Shown here: piece after piece, positions 24,506 to 35,236 of the stretch
Numbering within the stretch: the first letter of the stretch is position 1
How the letters are laid out: each line of letters begins with the position of its first letter
Origin: Plazaster borealis
Taxonomy: Eukaryota > Echinodermata > Asteroidea > Forcipulatida > Labidiasteridae
Reading direction: 5' to 3'
NCBI GenBank assembly: GCA_021014325.1
Contig: CM037462.1
Location: 8,600,501-8,664,500, forward strand
Length of the DNA: 64,000 nucleotides
Notes under the pieces: model-generated
Databases searched by the model: none
What the model saw: the letters and a program-made list of their open reading frames with translations, nothing else
Told to the model about the DNA's origin: nothing
Position numbers and translations under genes: made by a program

Positions 24506-25515
24506 GCTTATAACTTGGATGGATTCGACTTTCTTGGTTAAAATACCGTGACAGGTTTTTGCTGTTTTCTCAACAAGTATGCTATTGTATTCAACTGAAA
24601 CTTTCACAAGTGACTTTTACTGTATCCTTTTTGATAATTTTGCCAATAAATCAGCATTACGTTGAACTTGTAGTGCTTAGAACTCTTAACCTCCTCTTTC
24701 CATCCCATGAGATCTAAAAAATGCACAAATGAACGGTTCGATTCATTGAAAAACAATTGTACTGTGATAAGAATGGGATTTTTTTACCGATATTTTGTTT
24801 GCAGTTGATGAGAAATCTCTCTAAATTTCCCGCTCGACCAACCACAGTTTCAAGTAACTACTGCCGGGCAATCTGCATTTATCCAAAGACTGTGTAAGCA
24901 CAGTATTCATTTTTTGTAAAAACATAAACATTAAAGAAAAAGCAGATCTTTAGTAAGCAAAACTTTAGGTAAAATTACATTTGCATCACAGATTACCAAC
25001 GAGCAGCCGAATACACACATTCCTAATAACATCAAAAAATCACCTGCGTCCCTACTTAGCTAGGCACAGCTTAAAAAGTAATTCCTCGTTGACCATCATT
25101 TTGTTAGAGTTTCTGAAATAAAAAAGATTCTAAGTTTCTGCAAGATTGGATAAAAACAGTTTGTATTAATGCGCAAGGATTTTCCCTTGAATTTCAGGCC
25201 ACGTTTTATTACATGGAGGTAGGGGCTCCGTCTAAAGTACTCGGTCATTCACCTCCCAGGGATCATATTTGAAATGCAAAATACAATAAGGAACTACAAA
25301 ATGATTACATATAATATTTACTCATACAACCATCCTAAGAGCAAGTTCTAATGAATACAGGAAATAGGGGACAATATTTTGTAATTTTGCAAAGGCCACC
25401 TTGCTATATGACCTTTTTACAGATGAAACAGTTGCAACGACGCATATTATTCCATTTCAAAATGTTTGCAGTACCCTCTGCTAAGTACAGGATTCGAAAT
25501 GGCCACTCGTCACCG
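24506..25515. other. unassigned DNA
   Basis: Nothing supported beyond AT-rich intergenic-type sequence. Confidence 0.4.
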
Positions 25516-25517
25516 GG

Positions 25518-25625
25518 CACTCTTTGCGGTCTAGCGGGATATCTGTTATTATTATAACGCGTCGGTCGTGGGTTCGAGTCCCAACCAAGTAGCCTGGGGA
25601 TATTTTCCCCACAGGACTATTCAAT
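25518..25625 (+). repeat. tRNA-derived SINE fragment
   Basis: An A-box-like GCGGTCTAGCGGGATATC at about 25526 and a B box GTGGGTTCGAGTCCCAACC at about 25568-25587 give a tRNA-like head. GGGGATATTTTCCCCACAGG follows, comparable to the hairpin region after the head of the 13.8-kb SINE. The body is cut short where the minisatellite begins. Confidence 0.5.
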
Positions 25626-25639
25626 TATGATGACCTTAT

Positions 25640-26655
25640 TCGATACCAAAAGTTGTATTACCAATGTTGTACCTTATCTTGATTGAAAGAGAGCAGGCAT
25701 ACCAGTTGGGACGGTCTTGCAAAAAAGATTATGTTGCACCTTATCTTATTTAAAGAGAGCAAACATTGGGACAGTCTTGCCAACATAACCAATGTTATAC
25801 CTTATCTTGATTCAAAGGAAGCAAGCATACCAGTTGGGACAATCTTGCAAACATTACCAATGTTGTACCTTATCTTGCTTCAAAGAGAGCAAGCATTGAG
25901 GCACTCTTGCCAACATAACCAATGTTATACCTTATCTTGATTCAAAGGAAGCAAGCATTGGGACAGTCTTGCCAACATAACCAATGTTATACCTTGTCTT
26001 GATTCAAAGGAAGCAAGCATACCAGTTGGGACAATCTTGCAAACATTACCAATGTTGTACCTTACCTTGCTTCAAAGAGAGCAAGCATTGAGGCACTCTT
26101 GCCAACATAACCAATGTTATACCTTATCTTGATTCAAAGGAAGAAAGCATACCAGTTGGGACAATCTTGCAAACATTACCAATGTTGTACCTTATCTTGC
26201 TTCAAAGAGAGCAAGCATTGAGGCAGTCTTGCCAACATAACCAATGTTATACCTTATCTTGATTCAAAGGAAGAAAGCATACCAGTTGGGAAAATCTTGC
26301 AAACATTACCAATGTTGTACCTTATCTTGCTTCAAAGAGAGCAAGCATTGAGGCAGTCTTGCCAACATGACCAATGTTATACCTTATCTTGATTCAAAGG
26401 AAGAAAGCATACCAGTTGGGACAGTCTTGCAAACATTACCAATATTGTACCTTATCTTGCTTCAAAGAGAGCAAGCATTGAGGCAGTCTTGCCAACATGA
26501 CCAATGTTATACCTTATCTTGATTCAAAGGAAACAAACATGCCAGTTGGGACAATCTTGCAAACATTACCAATGTTGTACCTTATCTTGCTTCAAAGACA
26601 GCAAGCATTGAGGCAGTCTTGCCAACATGACCAATGTTATACCTTTGATGTTTAT
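25640..26655 (+). repeat. minisatellite with 62+68-bp higher-order period
   Basis: About sixteen monomers built on CCAATGTTRTACCTTATCTTG followed by TTCAAAG and GCAAGCAT. Starts of AATGTTRT alternate at spacings of 62 and 68 bp (26051, 26113, 26181, 26243, 26311, 26373, 26441, 26503, 26571, 26633), giving a 130-bp dimer. One monomer type has GGCAGTCTTGCCAACAT and the other ACCAGTTGGGACAATCTTGC. At the 5' end the alternation is broken (two consecutive 62-bp steps near 25859-25983), and the last monomers decay after 26640. Confidence 0.95.
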
Positions 26656-27943
26656 TAAAAGAGATTAAGCATACTGGCAGCTCTGCTAACATTATTAGCG
26701 TCCAAACTGATACAAAACGGAACCTACCGCTAGCTTTGCCAACATTACTCAATTTAACATTTGCATAGACCTTACTTATATCTGCATGATTTGTGCATAA
26801 TTCCGTAAAGGTGTGTTTACTCAGTTTGCATATTAGACAACGTCATCAACATGGCGAAGAAATCCTATAAACTCGCAGTCGATTTTGCTGATGAAACTTA
26901 AACGTATAATTCAATAGTAGTCCTTGAAAGGTTTCTCAAGGCTACGTGTCAGTGCTTACAGTTTAACAACTTGCATCTTCTCCACACAGTCTCTGAGAAA
27001 TAAATACAATTAAGCCTCGATTGCTCCAAGACAACCCTTTCTGAGGAATCTACCGCTCGTCTCCCCCCCACACACTTCTCTCCCTCCCCATCCAGTGACA
27101 GTGAACCAAACGCTTGGATGAATAAACCGCGCGATTACGTACGGGGATTTTAACCTAGGCTACGAAAAGTGCTCTTTGCTTTAATCCCCCCGAACGATCT
27201 TGATATTATGTATCCATTCTTTCACTTACCCGATACAAGGACACATTTTCTTTCTGTCTACTCTCGCTGAGGTGCATTTGCCTATTTCGGGTGCCTGGTT
27301 TTATGCTGAGTTGTGAATTTAACGCAGTCTCGGCAGGTGGAAGTTTTGTTGCTGTAATCATTCGAAGGAATCTCGTGATTTTTGAAATTCAAAGCGAGAC
27401 GTTTAATTTGCTTATCTTCTATAGTGTTTTGCCGATGAATAAAAGAGTGTCAAAGTGTGACGTCACGTCTCCATGGCGACCTGAAGATGGCTAACTCGAT
27501 ACTCAACATGCAGCATTACGCGCCAGTTTTGTTTAAATTGAGGGGTGAAAAGTTGTTTGCGAAAGTCTTTGTCCATTTTAGGAAAATTGAACAAGTCTTT
27601 TACTCTTTGAGGTATCGATAAACGCGTGCATTATACACATCGCAGAATTACTCTCACAATGGGTGCAAACAACGAGTCACAGAAGGTTTGATATTGTTTT
27701 ATAAGAAAGCATTCTGTATAGCTATCCATCAAGAACTTGGGCCAGGGGGTGAAATGAGGTGGCAGACAAAGCCGGAATGTTGAGCCTGCGGACCTGTGTC
27801 ATGACGTATCCGTTGGCTTCTCTCCAATTCATATCAACAGAGGTTGGAAGGGAAAATATTATGACCATTCTTTATGGCATATTGGGAATCATTATTCCTC
27901 GGTGGATATTGATTTTTGTTTAATGATCAAGCCATCGAGTGTA
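26656..27943. other. unassigned DNA
   Basis: No gene supported. The 26.66-26.76-kb stretch still shows ragged minisatellite words (AACATTATTAGCG, AACATTACTCAAT). A CpG-containing patch near 27120-27200 and CGTCACGTCTCCATGGCGAC near 27460 are promoter-like in composition only. Confidence 0.35.
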
Positions 27944-28077
27944 AGGTTGCATCTGAATTGGCGGCTACGGCTACGGCTACGTCTGTAAGAATGTTTGCTA
28001 AGGACGTCCTCTACTCAGCGCATGATGACGCGGTGATCCTGCTGTAGCCGTAGCCGCTAATTGTTTGGACACGGCCT
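27944..28077. mobile_element. CGGCTA-rich palindromic MITE, copy 2
   Basis: Second copy of the 11732 family: AGGTTGCATCTGAATTGGCG with GGCTACGGCTACGGCTACG on the left, GTAGCCGTAGCCGCTAATTG and GGACACGGCCTA on the right, and CTAAGGACGTCCT in the centre. TA lies at both edges. Confidence 0.8.
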
Positions 28078-28112
28078 AAACCACTGAAATCAAACCTATA
28101 GATTGAAAAATA

Positions 28113-28348
28113 CACTGCAAAAACTGGGGTGTTAACATTGACACCATGGGCGTTGTCACATATAGATACCGAACAGAGAAACAAAATTAACATCATAAGG
28201 TTTTAAAATAACACCATTGTAATTGTTTTTGCAGAAATTAGTGTTATTTTAACACCATATAGGGCCTATGGTGTAATTTTTGATTCTTTTGGGGTATCTT
28301 TATGTGACAACACCGATGGTGTCAATTTAACACCAAGTTTTTGCAGTG
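28113..28348 (+). mobile_element. CACTGC-ended palindromic MITE, copy 3
   Basis: 236 bp from CACTGCAAAAACTGGGGTGT to CAAGTTTTTGCAGTG, with the family's inner GGTTTTAAAATAACACCATT and GTGTTATTTTAACACCAT blocks. It lies 36 bp beyond the CGGCTA MITE. Confidence 0.9.
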
Positions 28349-30646
28349 CAGTCTGGCCCTTCTCGGGTATATAGCCAATCGTTGTTCAAGTCTGCTTTTG
28401 CAAAAAGGGAACACGACAGAGATGTGATAATGAACATTAGCCCTATGTTATCCCTAACTCACTGTACCCAATGCATTCTACCTGTATGTTGTTTAAACCT
28501 GCACGATAATATAGCTCATCTTCTATGCTGGCTAAATTAAAGAGGGTGCAGAAAAGTACCCATGAAATAGCACCTTCGAGGCTGTGCTTATACAGGATAA
28601 AATTTAATTTTCAACATCAACGCTGAATTTCTGGAATTTCTGTAATTGTTTTCCGCACAGAAAACAATGTAAAGGCCAAATTTTCCTGTTAAAAGTTAAG
28701 TAAAACAACAATAAGCTTCTTGGAAATATCAGCAAGGAACCAGAACGACGAGGTAGGCCTATACAATATTATATGTAATGATGAAACATTCTGATAAATA
28801 TTTGTCCGCGCTCAATAACATTATTGACCGTGGCAGCTTAATGAACTGAGCTTGTCGTTTTAAATGTACTTGTTGTTATTATGCAAGACAAGATTTCATT
28901 TCTGCCACTTCTCGTTTAATTTTCCAGAAATAATCGAAGGTACGTGACTTCTCATTGCCACATACTATTAATATTATTCATTGATAAACCATAAAGTGAC
29001 AAGCTAAACAATGTTTTGTTTTGTTTGATTGATGAACTCGACTAGCCGAAGCGCACGTATTTCATTAAGAGAAAAGCTCCATATACATGTATGTTATACC
29101 ACGGTGTGCATGCAGTCATGTTGATTTTCCCGCCTTTCAAATTCAATGAAACAGAACAGTGGCAGTGAACAAAATAGTCTGGTACCTTAACCGGACTGAT
29201 AAAAGGAACTCCTGTGACATGCTGTATATATACAGGGCATCTGGCAATATTATTATACAGTATTTCTTCTTTTAGAAGTATAACAGTACCAAAGTCGCAG
29301 TGCTAAACAAATACAACACCAGTGAATGGGATGGGGTTCAGGAACTTACACACATCTTCATTTGGAGAGCGGCAAACGGCTCAAAGACATAACTTGATCT
29401 CACTGTGGGGCAAGAGGGGGTAAGGGTTCTGAGCGGGTGGGGGGGGGGGTCTCGCCCCTGCCCCTTCTGGTTACGCCACTGCACCTAAGAGAGTATACTA
29501 TATACGAGTCATTGAATTGTTCCTAACGAAGTCTACCGGTACTCCATACAAAGATAATGTTTCTTACCGTTTAATTTAAACCACATATATGTTTTTGGAT
29601 TAGGAGCACTAACCAAAGAGTCACGATTTAAACCATTTATACTGGTGGTTTAAAACTATGAACTCGTACAGGTGTGTGTGGTGTTTTGTATGATCAACAC
29701 CGTTGATATCTTAAAATGGATAAGCTGTGACATAGCGATAACTATATAGGGGGATCAATGCTGCATTTTATATTTACGGTTTGTACCCTCAAAAATGCGT
29801 GTGCTACATACGAAGCCTACGATATTTTGTTTTCCTTGAGCCTTTATGACAACTTAATTTTTTACGTCAAACATGTGAATTATTGGTTCCGTACTTTGAA
29901 GTATAAGACTTTTATTAAACTATAGAGTACTTGGCACAACTCTGCTGAAATAACTGGACTTAAATATTTAAAGGTGTTTTATTTTGCGAATTTCACAATG
30001 TTTATTAAAACAAAATATACATACTTGCAGAGGCTTTGTCAATGTATTGTGACTTTAAATTAAGCATGTATTCTTAAGCAGTGCCCAAGAGAAACAAAAA
30101 ACAACTATGAATGTTAATTGTATATAGAATAATTTTTAAAGTGTACATAAGCAGCCAAACCGCGAAGCTTCAATGCCTTGTGCAACATATTACGTGCGCA
30201 TCGGTTGCCCTCAAAGTCATGAACTCGAGTCTTAGCTGAATCTACTCGGGGATCAACTGACCTGGGGATAGAGGTTGACAAGATAATTGATTTGTTTCTT
30301 GTTGAGTATAAGACCCCCCCCCCAACCACACCCAAACACCCCTCTCCCAAACCGCCTCCACCTAGCAACAGATGAAAAAGAAATATCATCTACATGTGAA
30401 ATAATTTCTGATTCAACAAACAACTGTCCCAACCATAACACTCTATTAACACAAGACAGTCCGTGGGATTTTTATCATTGCAAGCACGTCCGTATAGTCA
30501 AGGGTCCAGACACAGACTATCCGGTGATAAGTATTTTGAACACCGCAGCTTTTCCATTGCTAATGCACTATAAAGTGACCAGAAAAACAAACATCTTGGG
30601 GGTTTTTTCTACCGGGGAAGGTGAGGTTGTATTATACACGTTTGCA
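28349..30646. other. unassigned DNA
   Basis: No gene supported. A G run lies at about 29439-29449 beside the GGCGTAAC-type end. The plus-strand frame from 30287 continues into the MITE at 30647 and is not evidence of a gene. Confidence 0.4.
29404..29482. mobile_element. fragment of a GTGGCGTAA-ended element
   Basis: Right end GGTTACGCCACTGC preceded by TCTCGCCCCTGCCCCTTCT and G-rich sequence, as in the element at 23781-23962. No left end found. Confidence 0.5.
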
Positions 30647-31024
30647 TTAAAGGCACTGAACACGTTTGGTAATTGTCAAAGACCAGCGTTCTCACTTGGT
30701 GTATCCCAACATATGCATAAAATAACAAGCCTGTGAAAATTTGGGCTCAATTTGGTCATCGAAGTTGCAAGAAAACTATGAAAGAAAAAACACCCGTGTT
30801 GTACAAATTTTGTGTGCTTTCAGATAGGAATAAAAGGCTTCTTGCAAGAAGTCTTTTATTATTTTAGTGAGAAATTACCTCTTTCTCAAAAACTACGTTA
30901 CTTCAGAGGGAGTCGTTTCTCACATTGTTTTATACTATCAACAGCTCTCTGTTGCTCGTATACCAAGTCAGTTTTATGCTAATATATATTTTGAGTAATT
31001 ACCAAACGTGAACGATGCCTTTAA
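30647..31024 (+). mobile_element. TTAA-flanked MITE, copy 4
   Basis: 378 bp from TTAAAGGCACTGAACACGTT to GTGAACGATGCCTTTAA. Central palindrome AAAAGGCTTCTTG/CAAGAAGTCTTTT at 30832-30857. The interior matches the 44289 and 59246 copies closely (GCATAAAATAACAAGCCTGT, CATCGAAGTTGCAAGAAAAC). Confidence 0.9.
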
Positions 31025-33097
31025 TACAGCGTACCAAAATAGAACATTGTCCAGTACCGAGCGTTGTACATTACCCTGGACTAATCCCAGCGGGGGATTC
31101 GTCCCCCTTTCCTTTTCCGTTTTTCTCCCTCTCTCTCTCTCAGCATCTCCCCCACTTTTTCTCTCGGATATGTATGAAGCAATATCTACCTCTATTTCAG
31201 TTGTTATTGCAATTCTTTACGCTAACCGAGACCGATGGACCCGAGTTACCATGTATATATGGCGTGGTCTCATATGCATTATACATCCGCTGATGGGCCC
31301 CGCTCCGTCGAAAACAGTCCCTGGAATGAATTCAAATCACAAACTTCTACTGAAAGGGGCAGAAAACATTTCCATGATTAGTTTTGACAAAATGTGTGTG
31401 TTCTCTTCCCGTGCTCTCTCGTAAACAAGGGTGAGAAATGAACAAATTGTATAGTATTTAGCATGATATACAATTTAACATTACAAAGTCTTTAATATTG
31501 AGTAGTATTCAATTATACATATAGTATTCAATGTTATTGAATACTATATTGAATTTATACTTATTTACTGTGTAATAAATTATGTAGTAAGAATAACTAT
31601 AACTATTTGGTAATAATTTTTCTGTAAGTGAATCCGGTGCGGGTCTGTATCATTATTCGTAAGGGGAACAATATTGATTTAAATATTAAATTCAGTAATA
31701 CTGTTGAAGTGTATGTATTACTTTAAAAAAAATATTTTAGTGAAACCCGAAGTTCAGCATATTTTAAAAACTAAGACTTCCATTTAAAACAGAAGGGCAG
31801 CTTTATTTAAAACGCACAGATTAACATTTAGACGACATTCTTTAAATCAAATCAATAAAAACATTATTTCAAACAATCGTCTGTCTTCATTGTTTTCATG
31901 GTTAATCGATACTAAAACAAAACCAATCTCATTGAAACTTATGCATTCCAATTTACATGTGTCTTGCTTCAAGTAGAAAACATACAGCACCATTAAACAA
32001 TCCGACCAATAATTTTAAACGACAGCAATTTTTATTATACTATTTAAATATTGTTTACTATAACTTCAAATTCCACAACGAATTGTTCACTGATCGAACG
32101 TGGCGTATACTTGGAACGGCTGCTGGACGGGAAAATAGTTTGGTCCCTTTTTAATGCCATCTAAATGTCCATCTCTTCGCATCAATAACAAAAGCGATGC
32201 TTAGAAGAGGGAATAACATGGTGCCCTTTCAGTAGTTATAAAAGCCACTTGAAGTGGCAATGGGGTATAGAGGGAATTTGACAAGGATTAATGCAGCTTC
32301 GGCAAAGGTTTTCGGCCATTTATTTAACCCTTGCCGAAAGTAAGAGACTTAATCATGTGCGAAGCCCAGTTGGAAACCGTCGTTTCGCAAATACCCGTTG
32401 GCTACTGATACTGCTCTTACCACTACGCAGTAGTCTCGCAGTCTCGCGAGATAGTTGCGAGAAAGTCGTTTCGCTATCGCCGCGACAGAAATTTAACGAC
32501 TTGTCCACAAGTCTATACACACAGGTGTTGGAAATCACATTGCAAACGTGAAAGTGTCATTAATCTCAACAAACGACAATGCTGTCGAGAATGTCTTCAG
32601 CGCATTCATACACATGCGTTTTGTGGACATTGCCTTTGTTACCAATTGCACTCTGTAACCTGTATTCCTCATTAACATTATTTTGAGAGCTCTAGCGATC
32701 CCCTAAAAGATCTACTCGAATTTGAGAGACGGATAACCGCTTATACATACATTAACAATACCAAATAAAATGTTTAATATTTCGTAAAAACAAAAACGGG
32801 TGTAAGTCAGCAGATTGCCAGGAGATCCTACACCATTTTGCACTCGGGTTCATATTTTGCATACAAAAGGTGCTAACACAAACCCCTTCAACACCCCACC
32901 GCTGCTCATATTCAACATGATTTGTATGTTAATCGAATTGAGTCTAACCCCTCTGGTTGTCATGGCTACGGCTTATTTTGAGAGCTCCTATATCACTGAC
33001 ACCGGCATGTTGCCCGATTAAAAAATGTTTTTTCTTTCCGTCTTCCTCTATGCGGCACTGTACACGGTAAACAATAGGTCAGATATTATTTGTATAA
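31025..33097. other. unassigned DNA upstream of the 107-codon frame
   Basis: No gene supported. CT simple sequence at about 31125-31145 lies inside a plus-strand frame (31008-31424) that starts at GTG in the MITE end. 32280-32560 is more complex, with CTCGCGAGATAGTTGCGAG inverted words near 32443-32462. An AT-rich direct repeat copy is at 31446-31593. Confidence 0.4.
31446..31593 (+). repeat. AT-rich direct repeat, copy 1
   Basis: CATGATATACAATTTAACAT, CTTTAATATTGAGTAGTATTC and AATGTTATTGAATACTATAT recur in the same order at 33762-33890. AATACTAT and ATAGTATT words are also internally inverted. The two copies bracket about 2.2 kb. Confidence 0.75.
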
Positions 33098-33421
33098 ATG
33101 GATTCAAGACGAAGCTTTCAATTTGTCTCGAGGGATTTGGAATGGAAACAAAAAACAGTTTTGTGTGGAGCCGCTGTATATTCAGAAGACGACCACAAAG
33201 CCATCAAATTGTTGATAAAAGACTCGTTTGAAACGGCCGTGACGACAGAAGGATATCGTGAAGGATGTATTGCTGCTGTTCAGGTGCACGGCATGGCTTG
33301 CAAAAACTTCCTTTATTATGAATTCAATGTTTTGCTTAGTAAATATAATGTTGAGTTGGTACGGTATAGACCGAAACGAGACATGGGAATATTGCTTATA
33401 GGTCACTCTCAGACAGGGTAA
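33098..33421 (+). CDS. hypothetical 107-codon frame, possible exon
   Basis: I do not recognise the product. The frame starts at ATG directly after an in-frame TAA, encodes 107 residues and ends at TAA in GGGTAAAC. What favours coding is codon structure: G fills 36 of 107 first positions, against 20 second and about 24 third positions. Composition is balanced and charged, not low-complexity (for example EGYREGCIAAVQVHGMACKN). The last codons, CAGACAGG|GTAAAC, also resemble a splice donor, so it could be a first coding exon. Position -3 is T, so the start context is only moderate. No signal peptide, membrane segment or known motif is visible. A minus-strand frame overlaps it. A chance frame or decayed gene remains possible. 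Confidence 0.3.
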   Translation: MDSRRSFQFVSRDLEWKQKTVLCGAAVYSEDDHKAIKLLIKDSFETAVTTEGYREGCIAAVQVHGMACKNFLYYEFNVLLSKYNVELVRYRPKRDMGILLIGHSQTG

Positions 33422-33637
33422 ACTTCTGGCTAATATACAGCTCATCCTTTTAACACGTATTATATTTTGTACAAAATATCTACATTGTTGTAATTATGGA
33501 TTGGTTAGATTAAACTTTTATACTTTGTTAAAAAAACGTCCCTCGTTTTTTTTCCACGGCCAGTCAAGATACTTCCCTACAACTAAGCTTTAACGTGAAT
33601 TAGACAGCGTTCGATTTACAATATTCGGGATTATATA

Positions 33638-33790
33638 GTGTTTAATATTGTATATAGTATTGAACATGATATTCTATTAAATATGTATAGTATTAGTGTT
33701 TAATATTGTATATAGTATTGAACATGATATTCTATTAAATATGTATAGTATTAGTGTTTAATATTGTATATAGAATTGAACATGATATAC
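33638..33790 (+). repeat. 58-bp tandem repeat, about 2.6 units
   Basis: GTGTTTAATATTGTATATAG starts at 33638, 33696 and 33754 (period 58). The first two units are near identical; the third runs into the AT-rich direct repeat. Confidence 0.9.
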
Positions 33791-33890
33791 AATTTAACAT
33801 TACACAGTCTTTAATATTGAGTAGTATTCAATTATACATAGTATTCAATGTTATTGAATACTATATTGTAATAAATTATGTAGCAAGAAA
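33762..33890 (+). repeat. AT-rich direct repeat, copy 2
   Basis: Second copy of 31446-31593, lacking about 20 bp (the AATTTATACTTATTTACTGTG stretch) near its 3' end; both continue into TAAATTATGTAG. Confidence 0.75.
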
Positions 33891-34139
33891 CAACAGTGAT
33901 ACCAAAGTATCAATCGTTCTACTGTTGATTGTCAGTTTGGGTACGCGACTTACTTTTGGTCTTCATTGAGATTGATGACGTTGGCAAATGCAAGCAATAT
34001 TATCATATCATTCGCAAAGCAAAGAGTTCATCGAAGGGTAACCATCGACCTCAAAGTAAATACTAATAAGGCTCACTCCCGAGGTGTAAAGGGCAAGTTA
34101 CCACGTCGGTTATGTTCGCAAAAATTGCTGCTGGGCCTT

Positions 34140-34960
34140 GTTTGCACTCTATGAATCAATGTAAGGTACATCAACGTACTGCCTAAATATCGTGGTAACT
34201 TTCCTTGAATACTGAATAAGAACAGCATTAGGCTGCTTAAAGGCCATGTACACTATTGGTAAGATCGAAAAACACAAATGTTCACAGATTCACACACAAC
34301 TTACATGATTTAAAGTAAGTAATGGTTGAAAGGGTTCCTTAAAATATTTCTGCCTAAAATGCTATCGTTTCTGAGAAATGAGTAAAACAATAGTTTTTAT
34401 CACGCGCGATATTTTGAAAAAACAGAAAACACATAAGGTCTCTTTTCACTATTTTCTCGTGATCTCGATGACCAATTGAGCTCAAACTTTCACAGGTTTG
34501 TTTGTTCATGCATATGCTGAATCACACAAAATGTGGACACTGACTTTGAGCTGTTACCAAAAGTGTACAATACCTTTAAGGTATGCTGTGAGGCTTGCAA
34601 TGCCTGATGAGAAAATTAATTATGCTTGTACATGCCTACTCTCTTTGAATCAATATAAAGTACAACGCGTTGGATATCTGTAGTAAAAACTGTCGCCGCT
34701 GTTGTACCGGTAACTTTCTTTGATCAATCATAAATGAAAACGTTCTGCTTCTTCTAGTACGTTCTGTAAATGCACAATGGCAATAGTATGCTTGCATATG
34801 AGTTCTTTCTTTGAATAAAGATAAGGTGCAGCAGTATGGGTGCCTGATTTCAGATGTGTTACCGCTGTCATGCTAATGTGTATTGTATTGTGGAAAGGAG
34901 AAACAGAATGTTGATTAACTGAATTTTCTGGTAACATCAGTGCTTCATAATAAGGTTTGT
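34140..34960 (-). repeat. decayed CCTTATCTTGATTCAAAG minisatellite, interrupted by a MITE
   Basis: In reverse orientation, diverged monomer cores appear near 34150 (CTATGAATCAATGTAAGGTAC), 34640 (CTCTTTGAATCAATATAAAG), 34712 (TTCTTTGATCAATCATAAAT) and 34806 (TTCTTTGAATAAAGATAAGG). The TTAA MITE at 34237-34579 splits the series. Confidence 0.5.
34237..34579 (-). mobile_element. TTAA-flanked MITE, subgroup 3, copy 5
   Basis: 343 bp from TTAAAGGCCATGTACACTAT to AGTGTACAATACCTTTAA. The imperfect centre TATCACGCGCGATA (34399-34412) lies at the midpoint. The right half has GATGACCAATTGAGCTCAAA and TTTCACAGGTTTGTTTGTTC, shared with 1346, 36989 and 56704. Confidence 0.85.
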
Positions 34961-34972
34961 ATAATACCTACA

Positions 34973-35095
34973 TTGGGACGCTAGGTGGCAGCAGACTTAC
35001 CAGGTAAATCCATTGTTCTCCGTAATGTGCGCATGCTCAAAACCACGTAATAATGGAAATTTACCTGGTAAGTCTGCTGCCACCTAGCGTTCCAA
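34973..35095. mobile_element. 123-bp near-perfect palindromic MITE
   Basis: Left arm TTGGGACGCTAGGTGGCAGC with AGACTTACCAGGTAAAT; right arm is its inverse, ending GCTGCCACCTAGCGTTCCAA. The arms are about 42 bp each around a spacer of about 40 bp holding GTGCGCATGCTC. The only clear arm differences are GGGAC/GGAAC and a one- or two-base slip near AAATCCATT. The transcript would form one long hairpin. Confidence 0.9.
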
Positions 35096-35106
35096 CCATT
35101 AGGCTT

Positions 35107-35236
35107 ACATTGGTATTATTTTAAAACCCTATGGTGTTATTTTAACACCCTATGGTGTTAATTTTGATTATCTCATACAGTATCTATATGTGACAACACA
35201 CATGGTGTCCATTTTAACACCCCAGTTTTTGCAGTG
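35107..35236 (+). mobile_element. CACTGC-ended MITE, truncated copy 4
   Basis: Only the right half is left, from ACATTGGTATTATTTTAAAA to CCCCAGTTTTTGCAGTG. The inner block TTTTAACACCCTATGGTGTT is present with a short duplication (CCCTATGGTGTTATTTTAACA region). Its broken left edge lies 12 bp from the 123-bp palindrome. Confidence 0.8.

Noticed and set aside
25640..26655. Possible CRISPR-like array
   Set aside because: The spacing is regular, but the whole unit repeats, with no unique spacers; the surroundings are eukaryotic and no cas genes are present.
30287..30736. 149-codon plus-strand frame
   Set aside because: Its C-terminal part is TTAA MITE sequence and its start lies in C-rich simple sequence.
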